This document shows positions 16,144 through 25,506 of a stretch of 36,909 nucleotides of DNA, one piece after another. A model generated the notes under the pieces. The model saw only the letters and a list, made by a program, of their open reading frames with translations, was not told the origin of the DNA and ran no database searches. The number at the start of each line of letters is the position of its first letter. Position 1 is the stretch's first letter. This stretch comes from Myxococcales bacterium (GTDB lineage: Bacteria; Myxococcota_A; Bradymonadia; Bradymonadales; Bradymonadaceae), in the NCBI GenBank assembly GCA_007119175.1, contig SKQC01000418.1:1-36909 (forward strand). The letters run 5' to 3'. The translations under genes and the position numbers were made by a program.

Positions 16144-18051
16144 ATGGCAGATAAAATGGATCGAATCACACCAGCGACGACCCACAGCCGGGCTCACCGC
16201 GATGAGCGGGGGGCCGTGGCGTTGATGTCGCTGGCGTCGATTTTGATCATCGTCATGCTCTCCATGGTCTTATTCGACCTCGCCGAGTTGGGCGTGGAAA
16301 AAACGCATCTGCAGACGGCCACCGACACCTCGGCTTATTCACAGGCCACCATTCAGGCCCGGTCGATGAATATGATGGCCTTTGCCAATGCCGGAAAGCG
16401 AATGACCGTGGGCATGGCCAATACCTACGTCACTCTCTATCAGTGGATTCACAATATCGAGCACCTCGCCTGGTACTCCGACGAGGCCAGTAACCTCTAC
16501 GTCGACTCCGGAGAGGCCATCTGCGACCAGCCCGATCTGGCGACAAGTGGCCCCAATATGGTCGCCTTCTGCAATCAGATCGAAAATGTGGAATTTGCCG
16601 AGGCCCTGTCGGTGCGACGCGGCGAGGGGCTGGCACCAGGCGACGCCACCGGGGCGGTGGAGCCCTTCGGCGGCGAATTCGATCCCCCCTACGACCCAGC
16701 CGTCGACGGTGAGATGGCGCGCAGCGCGATCTTTAAAAAGGGAGATCGAAAGGTCATGAAAACCTTTGCCGGCTCCGGTGATGGCCGATTCCACTCCGTG
16801 CTGGAATGGGCGGTCCATATCAGCGAGGTCCAGGAGTATACAAAGGATATTCACGACAACCCGCCCGCCTGTGAGACCAGCACCGCCGGCCCCGACGGAG
16901 CTACGCGGCTCGATGCCGATTGCTTTAGCGACGACGACGAACACGATATCCGCGAGGGATGGTCACCGGGAGAGCTGATTGCCGATTTTTATGGCCGCGA
17001 TCTATTGGCCTACGACAACTACCAGAATTATCTATCGTCCATGGCTCCCTACTGGGCGTGGACGGAGGGGATAATGCGCGGGATGGCAAATGCGGCGCCG
17101 ATCACGGTGGGCTATCCGATGCCCGAGTTTTCCGGCATCGGCGATCAGGATTATGTCCTGGAGCTGCCTGTGCGCCGCGGAAGCTGGAATGATACTTGTA
17201 CCCGGGCGATGGACAGCCGGGGCGTCAATCAGCCAATCGGCCGCGATGCCGAGCGTCAGGCCGGTGTGGAGTCAGTGCTGGCCAGCAATCTGGCCAGCTT
17301 CGGACCCGGCAGTGGCTCCCAGGTGGCTATGGCCCTGGCCATCTTTGCCTCTCAGGAATTCGACGATCTTACGGACGGCTCCAATCCCACCCATCAGGTC
17401 CTGGCACGCGACTGGGAGACGAAGTGCACCGACGCCACCTCTGAGTTGTTTCGCGACGCCTCCAGCACTGGCATATCTGATGTCCGACAATTTGGACGGC
17501 CGTTTTTAATGGATAATTATTCCGATTCAACGGCCCATCGCTGGCTGATGGACTCCTCGAATTTGATGATCGGCTTTCGCCCCAACGCCTCGCGCTTTGA
17601 TGTGGGGCGAGACAATTATTTTGTCGCCGGCGAGCCGATCTATGATCACCCGGGAGCCGAGGCCGGCGGGGTATGGGCGATGGCCCGCGGTGAGATTGCC
17701 TTTCAGGACTCGGAAGCCCCCAACGCCTGGGCCCCTCAGTGGGGAGCCAGGCTTCGCCCGGTGGCCCTTCCCGAGGAGTGGAGCGAGCATAATGACGAGG
17801 GATTTTATCCCCACACGGCGGTCAACGAGATGGTGGCCAACTCCAGCGCTCCACTCTTCCAGGATTTGACGGACAACGTCGTCGCCCTCGACGGGTCGAC
17901 CAATCATCTGCTGATGCACAATCACGGCCCCTCCGGCGGAGCGGCCGGCGATTATCTGGAGCAAGAATGGGATGGCGTAGAAGCGATGCTGCGCTCGCTT
18001 GGAACGCCCACCGGTCAGCCGGAATCATTTATGGAAGGGGTGGCCAAATGA
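16144..18051 (+). CDS. TadG-like anchored protein
   Basis: From ATG 16144 the product has 635 aa. DERGAVALMSLASILIIVMLSMVLFDLAELG is the N-terminal anchor, followed by THLQTATDTSAYSQATIQARSMN, which matches the segment after the anchor in Tad/Flp TadG-type proteins (usually LQNAADAAALA). The +5 Glu of true pseudopilins is replaced by Met. The remaining 560 residues form a large extracytoplasmic domain with several Cys and no von Willebrand A motif (MIDAS DxSxS) that I can see, unlike some TadG proteins. Upstream in-frame ATGs at 16111 and 16042 are possible; the latter has a GGAGG but overlaps the previous gene by 61 bases. Confidence 0.7.
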   Translation: MADKMDRITPATTHSRAHRDERGAVALMSLASILIIVMLSMVLFDLAELGVEKTHLQTATDTSAYSQATIQARSMNMMAFANAGKRMTVGMANTYVTLYQWIHNIEHLAWYSDEASNLYVDSGEAICDQPDLATSGPNMVAFCNQIENVEFAEALSVRRGEGLAPGDATGAVEPFGGEFDPPYDPAVDGEMARSAIFKKGDRKVMKTFAGSGDGRFHSVLEWAVHISEVQEYTKDIHDNPPACETSTAGPDGATRLDADCFSDDDEHDIREGWSPGELIADFYGRDLLAYDNYQNYLSSMAPYWAWTEGIMRGMANAAPITVGYPMPEFSGIGDQDYVLELPVRRGSWNDTCTRAMDSRGVNQPIGRDAERQAGVESVLASNLASFGPGSGSQVAMALAIFASQEFDDLTDGSNPTHQVLARDWETKCTDATSELFRDASSTGISDVRQFGRPFLMDNYSDSTAHRWLMDSSNLMIGFRPNASRFDVGRDNYFVAGEPIYDHPGAEAGGVWAMARGEIAFQDSEAPNAWAPQWGARLRPVALPEEWSEHNDEGFYPHTAVNEMVANSSAPLFQDLTDNVVALDGSTNHLLMHNHGPSGGAAGDYLEQEWDGVEAMLRSLGTPTGQPESFMEGVAK

Positions 18052-18947
18052 GCGATCAGACCACCACCATCGGCGAGCTATTGGACTGCGAAGAGGGCGC
18101 GGTGATGACCGAATTTGCGGTCACACTCCCTGTGTTTTTGCTCTTCTTCGGGGCCATTATCGGTCTGGGAAATCTGACTCAGGGGGCGATTCAGGCCCAT
18201 ACCAACGCCGCTCCCCATCTGTGGACAGATATCTTTTTGGCGGAAGACGACGATGCGTTTTTAGAGGCCGACCGGGGCGTCAAGCAGCGCGAGGAAGCGC
18301 TGGGTTTTGAGCCCCGGACCCCGGATATCTCCGAGATTGCCGAGGAGGTCGACGATATCACCGCCTCCGGTCAGGGCCACTGGGGTGAGTCGAGCCAGTC
18401 CATCGGCCAGTGGCTGGAAAATGAAGATCGCATCCCCGACACCCATTCGGCGGGCGTGGGAGCTATCTCTAATCCCCGTGACTCCAATATGCTCGGCCCT
18501 GGCAAAGACGGATCGGCGCCGGCGGCCGGATTGCTCGACGACCGGGCCGGCGCCATCCTCGATTTCCCCTATGATTCTGGCGCCTCGAATACGATCTTCG
18601 GCGACGCCCGGGATCAGATTCCCCAGAATACGAATGCCGGCTGGGCAGCGGGCATTCGCTACGCGGCGGTGGCCCGGGAAAATGAGATGACCGTCGATCC
18701 CGGATACGGAATCCCGGAGGCCGAATATAAGATCTCCTATTCGGTGCGAATTTCGCCCACCCATCGAGGCTCCACCTCGGTCAGCGTCAGCGGTATCGAC
18801 TCCGACTGGTTGGAAGACCCGGAGACGCGCTCCTGGATGGTGGCGCGGATGTACGGCGATGCCCACGCCGAGTACTCTCGGTTATTCGAGCTCGGCCAGG
18901 ATCCGCGCCTCGATAAGTCGAAGGCCAGCGACGTGGACGAATATTAA
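18048..18947 (+). CDS. TadE/TadF-like pseudopilin-type protein
   Basis: The ATG overlaps the preceding stop as ATGA (18048-18051), so translation is likely coupled. In this 299-aa product EEG|AVMTEFAVTLPVFLLFFGAIIGLGNL at residues 15-43 has the prepilin-like Gly, Glu at +5, and a hydrophobic helix, the TadE/F pattern. The C-terminal 250 residues are soluble and contain Gly/Asp-rich and beta segments. A longer frame to 17967 exists but would overlap the upstream gene by 85 bases. With its two upstream neighbours it makes three anchored Tad-like proteins in a row. Confidence 0.75.
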   Translation: MSDQTTTIGELLDCEEGAVMTEFAVTLPVFLLFFGAIIGLGNLTQGAIQAHTNAAPHLWTDIFLAEDDDAFLEADRGVKQREEALGFEPRTPDISEIAEEVDDITASGQGHWGESSQSIGQWLENEDRIPDTHSAGVGAISNPRDSNMLGPGKDGSAPAAGLLDDRAGAILDFPYDSGASNTIFGDARDQIPQNTNAGWAAGIRYAAVARENEMTVDPGYGIPEAEYKISYSVRISPTHRGSTSVSVSGIDSDWLEDPETRSWMVARMYGDAHAEYSRLFELGQDPRLDKSKASDVDEY

Positions 18948-18973
18948 CGATTGATCAACCCCATGGGACGACG

Positions 18974-20023
18974 ATGAAATGGCTGCCATCAATGCTGTGG
19001 AACGGAGCGAAGATCGCCGCCTGTGGTGCGATCATCGCCGCCATTGCCATGGGGTTCGTCATTCTCACCCCTCAAGGAGACGTCGACCGGGCCGACGCCG
19101 ACATCTTCTGGACCGGTCCCAGCTCCTTACAGACTTCAAAACAAGACCTGTTCATCGATCTTCTCGACGATCAGGGCTTTTCCGAGCCTCAGCCCTACGA
19201 CTGGAACGACAATATCGTGTATTTCTCACACGGTCAGACCGACGAGTCGCCGCGACAGGCTGCAGCCCGGCTGCAGGAGGCGTTTTTGCGCGAGGGCATC
19301 AACGACAACGTCTTTCCCGTCGCTCCCGACCCCTCGGCAATGGCCGATGAGACGGCAACCGTCGATGAGAAAGCCTACGCCACATTGGCTGCCGAGGAGT
19401 TTTTCTCCGGCGGCATGATCCCCGTCGTCGACACCGGCGATCACGTCGCCTTTACCAGCGTCGAGGTCGCCGCCGACGGCGGCAATATCGACAATCTCGA
19501 TGAGTTGCAGTGGATCTTGGCCGAACTTCCGGAGCACGTCGGCGCCCCTTCGATCTTCAATAATATCCGCTACGTCGAGGTCTTTCGCGCCGAAGGACAG
19601 AGCCAGACGCAAAAAATCGCCGTTTTCGGCGACGAAAAGGTCAATCTCAATCTCTTTCAACCCGGCACCGGTGGCGTCGGCCGCCAGGTGGATTCCGACG
19701 ACCGGGTCCCGGCCTGCATCGGCTGTGAGCGCAATTCCCGGCTCTCCGGAATGGAGGATCAGTCCGACTTTGAGATGCAGAGTTTCAATAGTCCGGATAC
19801 GGTGGACGGCGTTCTCGCCTTTTACCGCCGGGCCATGCTGACCCGTGGCTGGGAGATGTCGTCGAGCGCCGACATCCTCGGCATGGTCAGCGGTCTCCAG
19901 GAGATGACCCAGGACCGCGAAGGGGATGCAGCCATCTTCGTGCGCGGAAACCGCATCGTCCACATCCATGCCTATCCCGCCGATCGCGGCGGCACCCACG
20001 TCAATATCTTTCAGGGAAGTTGA
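18974..20023 (+). CDS. Membrane-anchored protein of unknown function in the Tad-like cluster
   Basis: The 349-aa product has a single N-terminal helix (IAACGAIIAAIAMGFVILTP, about 14-33) and an extracytoplasmic body. It starts 26 bases after the previous stop. The body contains a possible Cys pair (ACIGCERN) near residue 255 and a C-terminal alpha/beta part, VDGVLAFYRRAMLTRGWEMS followed by GDAAIFVRGNRIVHIHAYPA. That pattern, a helix with a Gly-Trp and then paired strands, resembles small lipoprotein-type domains that pair with secretion systems, but I cannot name it. A structural partner of the pseudopilin-like proteins is the simplest guess. Confidence 0.6.
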   Translation: MKWLPSMLWNGAKIAACGAIIAAIAMGFVILTPQGDVDRADADIFWTGPSSLQTSKQDLFIDLLDDQGFSEPQPYDWNDNIVYFSHGQTDESPRQAAARLQEAFLREGINDNVFPVAPDPSAMADETATVDEKAYATLAAEEFFSGGMIPVVDTGDHVAFTSVEVAADGGNIDNLDELQWILAELPEHVGAPSIFNNIRYVEVFRAEGQSQTQKIAVFGDEKVNLNLFQPGTGGVGRQVDSDDRVPACIGCERNSRLSGMEDQSDFEMQSFNSPDTVDGVLAFYRRAMLTRGWEMSSSADILGMVSGLQEMTQDREGDAAIFVRGNRIVHIHAYPADRGGTHVNIFQGS

Positions 20024-20035
20024 GCGGTTTTATCT

Positions 20036-20060
20036 TGTCGGTGGTTTTGGGCCACCGACA
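20036..20060. terminator. Hairpin between convergent genes
   Basis: TGTCGGTGG (20036-20044) and CCACCGACA (20052-20060) form a perfect 9-bp stem with loop TTTTGGG. It lies in the 45-base gap between the 349-aa gene and the opposing lipoprotein gene. T runs are short on both sides, so if it is a bidirectional terminator it is a weak one. Confidence 0.5.
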
Positions 20061-20068
20061 TCTGTGCA

Positions 20069-21514
20069 CTACCGCGTCGAGAAATACACATCTTCCACAG
20101 TATCCAGATAGCTGCCGAAGAGAACGTCGACGAAGGCCGAGGTATCGTCGCCGTCGGGGCCGACGCCGACGTGTAGGTCGTCGCGGTCGCCGCCGGAGAT
20201 CTCGAGGACGCCATCGATCCAAAATGTCTCGAAGGCCTCGTCGTTGAGCGACCACAACTCGTCGGCATTGCTCAGCGAGGGATCGCTGTCGATGGCGCCG
20301 TTGACGCCATTTTGTCGCAGAAACCAGGGGGTCTCCTCATCGAGGGTTCGGCCGTCGTCCTCAAAGAGTGGAGACAAATCGAGGGTCACCGTCCCGGGCT
20401 CGGTAAAGGGAATTTCGCTCGGCCCATCCAGGGCCTCTCCCAGGGCGTCGAGGAGCGTATCTAATTCGTAGGCGTCATCGCCGTCGACATCGTCCCACGC
20501 CAGAGTGGTCGAGTAGGGTTCTTCGAGGCCGTGGCGAATCGCGCTTCGCGCATGGTCGATAGAATCGCGGAATGCAGATCGGGAGGCGGCCAGGCGGTCG
20601 GCGTTGGCGATGTCGCGAAAGAGGTGCCGGTCGAGATAATCGACAGTATAGTCGACGGGCCCGAATCCCTGCACATAGCTCGAATCGTCCAGTGAGACAT
20701 CAAAACGCCAGGTGCCGAAGGCCTCCTCCAGACTCCAATCGTGCTCGTAGGCGGCGACAAAATAAATCGCCCCGCGCACCATGCCAATAATCGAGCGCAG
20801 AGTCGCCAACTCCGAGCGGCCCAGCCGCAGCGTTAGATCGGCGTCGTGAAAGACCTGACCCGGTACATAAAGGCGGTTAAACGCCGGATCGTCAATCGCC
20901 GCCTGCAGGTTGTGGTCGATGCCGCCAAGGGCGTTGGCCACGGTGACCAACTGGCGCATCAATTTATGCATCGGCTCGCCGAGTCCATCGACAAAAAATG
21001 GCACAGCTTCGAGTCGATCGGAGGACCAGGGCAAGTCGTCGGCCAGGATGCTCTGGATGCCGTCGTATTGGCCGTCGTCGTGCCAGCGCGCCCCGCGGCT
21101 TGCCCAGTATAGATAGCCGCCCTCACCGTAGATGACGTCGTCGGCGTCCAGTGCGGAGGAGGCGCCGAGGTTTTCGATGAGCAGCTTTGTGACCTCGTCC
21201 ATCTCCAATAAGAGCAGCAATTCGGTGACCGCCAATCCGGCGGCAGCCATTCCATGATCGGGATCGGTATCGAGGTGCTGGGCGTAGATGTCGCGGGCGT
21301 CGCCGACGCGGTGTTCCTCAAGGGCTGCTTCGGCGGCGTGTATTGCGTTGGCCTCGTCGGCATCGGGAGCTGCAGCATCGTTTTCCACAGCGTTCGCCGT
21401 GCCGTCCATCTCATCGGCCCCGCAGCCGCCGAGTCCCATCAGGATCAGCAATGCGATGGCGACCGAAACCCCCCGCCATCGGAACAAAATCTGGAAATGA
21501 AATGGTTTATTCAT
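20069..21514 (-). CDS. Acidic TPR-like lipoprotein
   Basis: AGGAGAA precedes the ATG at 21514, giving 481 aa; the longer frame to 21586 is unlikely. The signal ends in lipobox LGGC (Cys 31). Residues ~60-130 (AAEAALEEHRVGDARDIYAQHLDTDPDHGMAAAGLAVTELLL) look like one or two tetratricopeptide-type helix pairs. The rest is helical and acidic with DDLHVGVGPDGDDTSAFVDVLFGS near the end. I recognise no family. It converges on the Tad-like cluster and is preceded by the divergent lipoprotein operon at 21836. Confidence 0.7.
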   Translation of the reverse strand: MNKPFHFQILFRWRGVSVAIALLILMGLGGCGADEMDGTANAVENDAAAPDADEANAIHAAEAALEEHRVGDARDIYAQHLDTDPDHGMAAAGLAVTELLLLLEMDEVTKLLIENLGASSALDADDVIYGEGGYLYWASRGARWHDDGQYDGIQSILADDLPWSSDRLEAVPFFVDGLGEPMHKLMRQLVTVANALGGIDHNLQAAIDDPAFNRLYVPGQVFHDADLTLRLGRSELATLRSIIGMVRGAIYFVAAYEHDWSLEEAFGTWRFDVSLDDSSYVQGFGPVDYTVDYLDRHLFRDIANADRLAASRSAFRDSIDHARSAIRHGLEEPYSTTLAWDDVDGDDAYELDTLLDALGEALDGPSEIPFTEPGTVTLDLSPLFEDDGRTLDEETPWFLRQNGVNGAIDSDPSLSNADELWSLNDEAFETFWIDGVLEISGGDRDDLHVGVGPDGDDTSAFVDVLFGSYLDTVEDVYFSTR

Positions 21515-21745
21515 AGCTGCTTCTCCTGATGCGAGCCTGATGCCGAAACACATAAAATGCAAGAAGTCTGCCGGGCACAGGCTCAACGATGACTAAAGCG
21601 AGTTGAGCCACACTTTTCAAGTCCAACCGGCAGTCGGGCGCCCCGACTGCGGGAGATGATGACTCGGGCACTGAGGGATATAGATGCTCCACCGTTGGGA
21701 GAAGGGTTGACCGATCACTAGACGATGTCAGCACCACCGGGAGCT

Positions 21746-21774
21746 CTGACAACGGCGAATCGTTGCGCTATAGT
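21746..21774 (+). promoter_or_regulatory. Strong sigma70-type promoter
   Basis: CTGACA at 21746-21751 and TATAGT at 21769-21774 match five of six consensus bases each, with exactly 17 bases between. The predicted start of transcription is near 21781, about 55 bases before the GTG at 21836. This is the best-looking promoter in the window and likely serves the lipoprotein/outer-membrane gene pair. Confidence 0.7.
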
Positions 21775-21835
21775 GCGTTTTGCCGCTGCGATAATGGCGG
21801 CCCGTTTTTGATGGCGATGGACTGAGGATGTCGAT

Positions 21836-23008
21836 GTGAGCAGTCCCAATTGCAGGTGGACGACAGCGATGGTGGGGGCATCTGTGGTGGTGATGATGTT
21901 CATCGCCGCCTGTTCGCCCTACGAGGACCGATTTACGGGCAATTATCAGGAGATCGAAATCGACGAGCTGCAAGATGAGGCAGTGGCCGTCGATCTCTTT
22001 CGCTTCGGAAGCGACGTCCGGGCCGTAGTGCGCACCTACGATATCGCCTCTTCCGTCGCCCGCGAGGAGCCCTTTAATTCGGCGAACGAAGTTCACTGTC
22101 GGTGGACCCGGGTGGCTGGCTTCAATGAGGACGAGCGCAGCTTTTCGCTGGAGATCCCGCCCACGGTGCGCGATGAGCAGATCGATTTACAGGGAGTGAT
22201 CGACGACGAAGGGGTGCTGCATCTGGAGGTCGACGAAGGGGATTCTGAGGAGCCCCGGGAGCTGTCACTTCGCGAAAGCGAGCGGGCGCCGAACTCGGAC
22301 TGCGCCACGATCGACGACTTTTTTATGCGGATCATCTTTGACGACGTCGACGACAACAGTTTCGATCCCGACGTCTACGAGCTGCGCAATCCCGTCTTTT
22401 CATTTTTATGGGTCAGCGTGGAGCCGGTCACCCGCGATGGGGTGCCGGTATATGTGGCGCTCAACGATCCGGAGCCATCGATTCGCCTCGAGGCGGGAGC
22501 CCAATTCGACGTCGCCAATAACGGCTTGAGGCGCCATCTATCGGTGAGTGTGCCGCCGCCCTCAGAGCGGATCCTCGTCGAGAGCGGCCAGACGCGCTAT
22601 GCCCTGGCTCATTTTGTGGTCATCGACGACGGGGAAGACGAGGAGGGCAGCTTTTCATGGAATGTGGACGACGAGCCGATTGTGGCCACCTCGCTTGAGG
22701 AGGGCATTCCCGATCCGGAGATGGACGATTCGATTACCGGATGGGGACGAGCACTATTTTTCGTGGAGGGTCATCTCGACGAACTCGACGATGAACTTCG
22801 CCATCATCTCGACGGACTCGACGAGGCGGAACCAGATCGACACTTTTACATCGTCGACGTGTTCTTTATAAACGATCAGGTCGTCAGCCTTCGTCTGCCT
22901 GCGCGCCCGGAAGCAGAACGGCCCGTGCATCGCCGCGTGCCGGTGCAGGTCACCGAGGAACACCTTGAGGCAGGGGAAGTTCCCGTACCTCGCCTCTTTC
23001 ATGATTGA
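21836..23008 (+). CDS. Acidic lipoprotein, first gene of an envelope operon
   Basis: The start is GTG with TGAGGA upstream; 390 aa. The signal ends in lipobox IAAC (Cys 26). The mature part is acidic and beta-rich (VDLFRFGSDVRAVVRTYDIA, FSLEIPPTVRDEQIDLQGVI, PVFSFLWVSVEPV, YALAHFVVIDDG), suggesting two or three beta-sandwich units. I cannot assign a family. Only 6 bases separate its stop from the next gene, an outer-membrane protein, so the two products probably work together at the outer membrane. Confidence 0.7.
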   Translation: MSSPNCRWTTAMVGASVVVMMFIAACSPYEDRFTGNYQEIEIDELQDEAVAVDLFRFGSDVRAVVRTYDIASSVAREEPFNSANEVHCRWTRVAGFNEDERSFSLEIPPTVRDEQIDLQGVIDDEGVLHLEVDEGDSEEPRELSLRESERAPNSDCATIDDFFMRIIFDDVDDNSFDPDVYELRNPVFSFLWVSVEPVTRDGVPVYVALNDPEPSIRLEAGAQFDVANNGLRRHLSVSVPPPSERILVESGQTRYALAHFVVIDDGEDEEGSFSWNVDDEPIVATSLEEGIPDPEMDDSITGWGRALFFVEGHLDELDDELRHHLDGLDEAEPDRHFYIVDVFFINDQVVSLRLPARPEAERPVHRRVPVQVTEEHLEAGEVPVPRLFHD

Positions 23009-23014
23009 GTCGAC

Positions 23015-24502
23015 ATGCCGTCGCCGTCCCCGGTCCGAGTTAAACTGCTGACCATCGCACTGGGGGCGCTCGCGATTGGCGCGATTTTGCTGCCGGCCGG
23101 CGAGGTGGCAGCAGAAGGCGTCGAGGAGCCGCGGCGAGTGGCCATGGCCTCAGATCTACGCGTTTTTAATCCAGTTACAGAGGGGAATGGGGCGTCGAAT
23201 CCATCGCTTGAGGTCTATCAAGAGGCGATGCAGCGCGGTGTGGAGCAGCAGTGGCGCTCATCGAATCATCAGGCCACCGTCCTCGGCGGCGATGAACTCG
23301 ACGAGGCTGTCGCCGGGGCGCCGATGTACGAGGACAACCTCGAGTTGGCCAGGGAGTGGGGACAGATGGGTATTGAGGCCTATAAGCAGGTCCAGACCCA
23401 GACGGCGGCGGAGTATCTGGAGCGGTCGCTGCAGTATTTCGAGGCCATCGCCCACGATATCGTCGCCCCTCGGGAGGTCTCTGAGATCTTGATGTATCTG
23501 GCGCTGAGTTATCTGGAGGACGGCACCAACGTGGTGCGCCCGCTCGATGTGCTTCAGGAGATGATCCGCCGCGATCCCGGGCGGCGCCTGCAGTCAGGAT
23601 ACTACCCGGATTTCGTCGTTCAATACTACGAAAATGCCCGTCAGACACTGTGGCGAGAGTTGCGTGAGGACGGGCCGCCGGAGGACGAATCAAAGCGCAT
23701 TGCCGAGTTGACGGATGCGGAATTCGTCTTTCACGCCTACGCCATTCCCACCTCGGCGGACGCCGTGGAGTTGGTGGCCTATCTCTACGATGTCGATGAC
23801 GAGCAATTTTTGCCGGCGGAGCGACTCTCCCTTCAAAGTCTCGATGAGCAGCAGGTACAGGAGGGGTTTGGACGATTGGCCAGCCGGCTGTCGGCCTGCC
23901 TCGTAGAGGCCGTCCCCGAGCCCGGTGAGGTCGACGGCTTTGCTCCCACCGGCACCAGTCGGTTGTCCGTGATGCTGGGCATGACGTTTGGCTCCTTTTT
24001 GCAGGTGCCGACGCCTGTGGAGGCCCCGTTTGGAAATTACGGAATGAATGTGGGCCTCGGATGGTCGTTGACCCCCGATTTTCGAGTGACGGCGTCGCTT
24101 CAGATCGCCAATTCGATTCGAGATTACTCCGGGGTCTTGGCCGATAGCTTTACGACGATCCGCGCTGTGGCCGGTAGCGAATTGGGGCGCGCCGTGGGAC
24201 CGATATATCTGGGCTTCGGCGTGGGATTAGAGATGTCTCGATTCGGGCCGATGCAGGTTTTTACCGACAAAAGCTGCATTCCCGATCCGGATCGCCTCTG
24301 TCCGGGATCGACGGGGCGAGATACCTTCGACGACGAGGCCCTGCACTGGGGGGTTCAATTGCGGCCGCGCATCGCCTGGAAATTGTCGCAGACCTTTCAA
24401 TTCTCCTCGTCGGTGGCGATGGGCTATTATTTTTCGCCGCTTGAAGATCAGTTGCTGAATTTCCCGCTGATCGGCGAGGTAGGCATCGAGTATCGATTTT
24501 GA
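23015..24502 (+). CDS. Outer-membrane protein with periplasmic helical domain and C-terminal barrel
   Basis: The 495-aa product has a signal peptide up to about residue 34 (ALAIGAILLPAGEVAAEG). Residues ~50-300 are mostly helical; YEDNLELAREWGQMGIEAYK and AAEYLERSLQYFEAIAHDI look like TPR-type pairs, and DVLQEMIRRDPGRRLQSGYYPDFVVQYY follows. From about 310 (RLSVMLGMTFGSFLQV) to the end the sequence alternates as beta strands and finishes VGIEYRF with terminal Phe, as in outer-membrane barrels. A TPR-plus-barrel arrangement occurs in surface assembly and export proteins, but no specific family is claimed. It is operonic with the lipoprotein upstream. Confidence 0.72.
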   Translation: MPSPSPVRVKLLTIALGALAIGAILLPAGEVAAEGVEEPRRVAMASDLRVFNPVTEGNGASNPSLEVYQEAMQRGVEQQWRSSNHQATVLGGDELDEAVAGAPMYEDNLELAREWGQMGIEAYKQVQTQTAAEYLERSLQYFEAIAHDIVAPREVSEILMYLALSYLEDGTNVVRPLDVLQEMIRRDPGRRLQSGYYPDFVVQYYENARQTLWRELREDGPPEDESKRIAELTDAEFVFHAYAIPTSADAVELVAYLYDVDDEQFLPAERLSLQSLDEQQVQEGFGRLASRLSACLVEAVPEPGEVDGFAPTGTSRLSVMLGMTFGSFLQVPTPVEAPFGNYGMNVGLGWSLTPDFRVTASLQIANSIRDYSGVLADSFTTIRAVAGSELGRAVGPIYLGFGVGLEMSRFGPMQVFTDKSCIPDPDRLCPGSTGRDTFDDEALHWGVQLRPRIAWKLSQTFQFSSSVAMGYYFSPLEDQLLNFPLIGEVGIEYRF

Positions 24503-24555
24503 CCGGCTGCGCTGCGTCGAGACGCCTTTTTATTGTTATTGAATTGGAGACGACG

Positions 24556-25506
24556 ATGATCGACAAGCAGCTCGAATCGGCGACGGCCACCGCACCGGCG
24601 ACGGTGAGCAATGTGGCGGTGGGCTTTGATATTTTGGGTTTCCCGCTGACCGGTCTCGGCGATGAGGTCACCGTGCGGCGGAGCGATACGCCGGGAGTGC
24701 AGATCGTCTCCATCGAGGGTCAGGTGGAGGTGCCACAGGACGCAGCCGAAAATACGGCTACTGCCGGATTACTCGCTCTTGTGGAGGAACGACAATTGAG
24801 CTTTGGGCTCGAGGTCGAAATCAAAAAAGGGGTACCGATTCACTCCGGACTCGGCGGTTCGGCGGCCTCCGCTGTGGCCGGCGTAATGGCGGCCTCCGCC
24901 GTCCTCGATGAACCTCTGGGGCTGCCGGAGCGCTTTCACTACGCTCTGCTCGGCGAGAAGCGGGCCTGCGGCAAGCGTCGCGGAGATAATATCGCCCCCG
25001 CCATGCTGGGGGGATTGATCCTGGTTCGCTCCATGGATCCCTTCGACGTGGTGCGCATTCCCGTGCCCCACGATATGGGTACTGTCGTCGTTCATCCGCA
25101 GTTAAAGGTCGATGTCCGCGAGGCCCGCCAGATGTTGAGCACCGAGATCGACTTCGACGACTTCGTCGCCCAGTCGGCCAACCTGGCCGGGTTCGTGGCC
25201 GGCTGTTTTCGCGACGATCGCCCTCTGATCGGCCGCTCGCTGCAAGATCTCATCGTCGAACCTCAGCGAGCGGGACTGATTCCCGGGTTTCAGGCGGTCA
25301 AAAAGTCGGCTATCGACGGCGGGGCGCTGGGATGTTCAATTTCGGGCGCTGGCCCGGCCTTATTTGCTCTCCACGACTTCGATATCGACCCCGAGCCGAT
25401 CTGTGAGGCGATGATCGCCGCCTTCGACGAGGTCGGTGTGGAGGCTCAAGGCCTGATCTCGCCGATCAACGGAATCGGCGGCCACGTCGTGGCCCGCAAT
25501 CAATAA
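24556..25506 (+). CDS. thrB: Homoserine kinase
   Basis: ThrB phosphorylates homoserine with ATP to O-phosphohomoserine in threonine synthesis. The 316-aa GHMP-kinase layout is complete: APATVSNVAVGFDILGFPL at the start, ATP-binding GLGGSAASA at about 99-107, and the C-terminal GALGCSISGAGPALFALHD loop. I start at ATG 24556, since GGAG precedes it and the family begins at this point; an ATG at 24499 overlaps the previous stop. It begins 53 bases after the outer-membrane gene and might be read from the same promoter. No thrA or thrC lies nearby, so the pathway is scattered in this genome. Confidence 0.93.
   Translation: MIDKQLESATATAPATVSNVAVGFDILGFPLTGLGDEVTVRRSDTPGVQIVSIEGQVEVPQDAAENTATAGLLALVEERQLSFGLEVEIKKGVPIHSGLGGSAASAVAGVMAASAVLDEPLGLPERFHYALLGEKRACGKRRGDNIAPAMLGGLILVRSMDPFDVVRIPVPHDMGTVVVHPQLKVDVREARQMLSTEIDFDDFVAQSANLAGFVAGCFRDDRPLIGRSLQDLIVEPQRAGLIPGFQAVKKSAIDGGALGCSISGAGPALFALHDFDIDPEPICEAMIAAFDEVGVEAQGLISPINGIGGHVVARNQ

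Noticed and set aside
19226-19999. 257-aa antisense frame within the 349-aa gene
   Set aside because: Exact antisense of a gene with an anchor, correct spacing and neighbours; long antisense frames are expected at this GC content.
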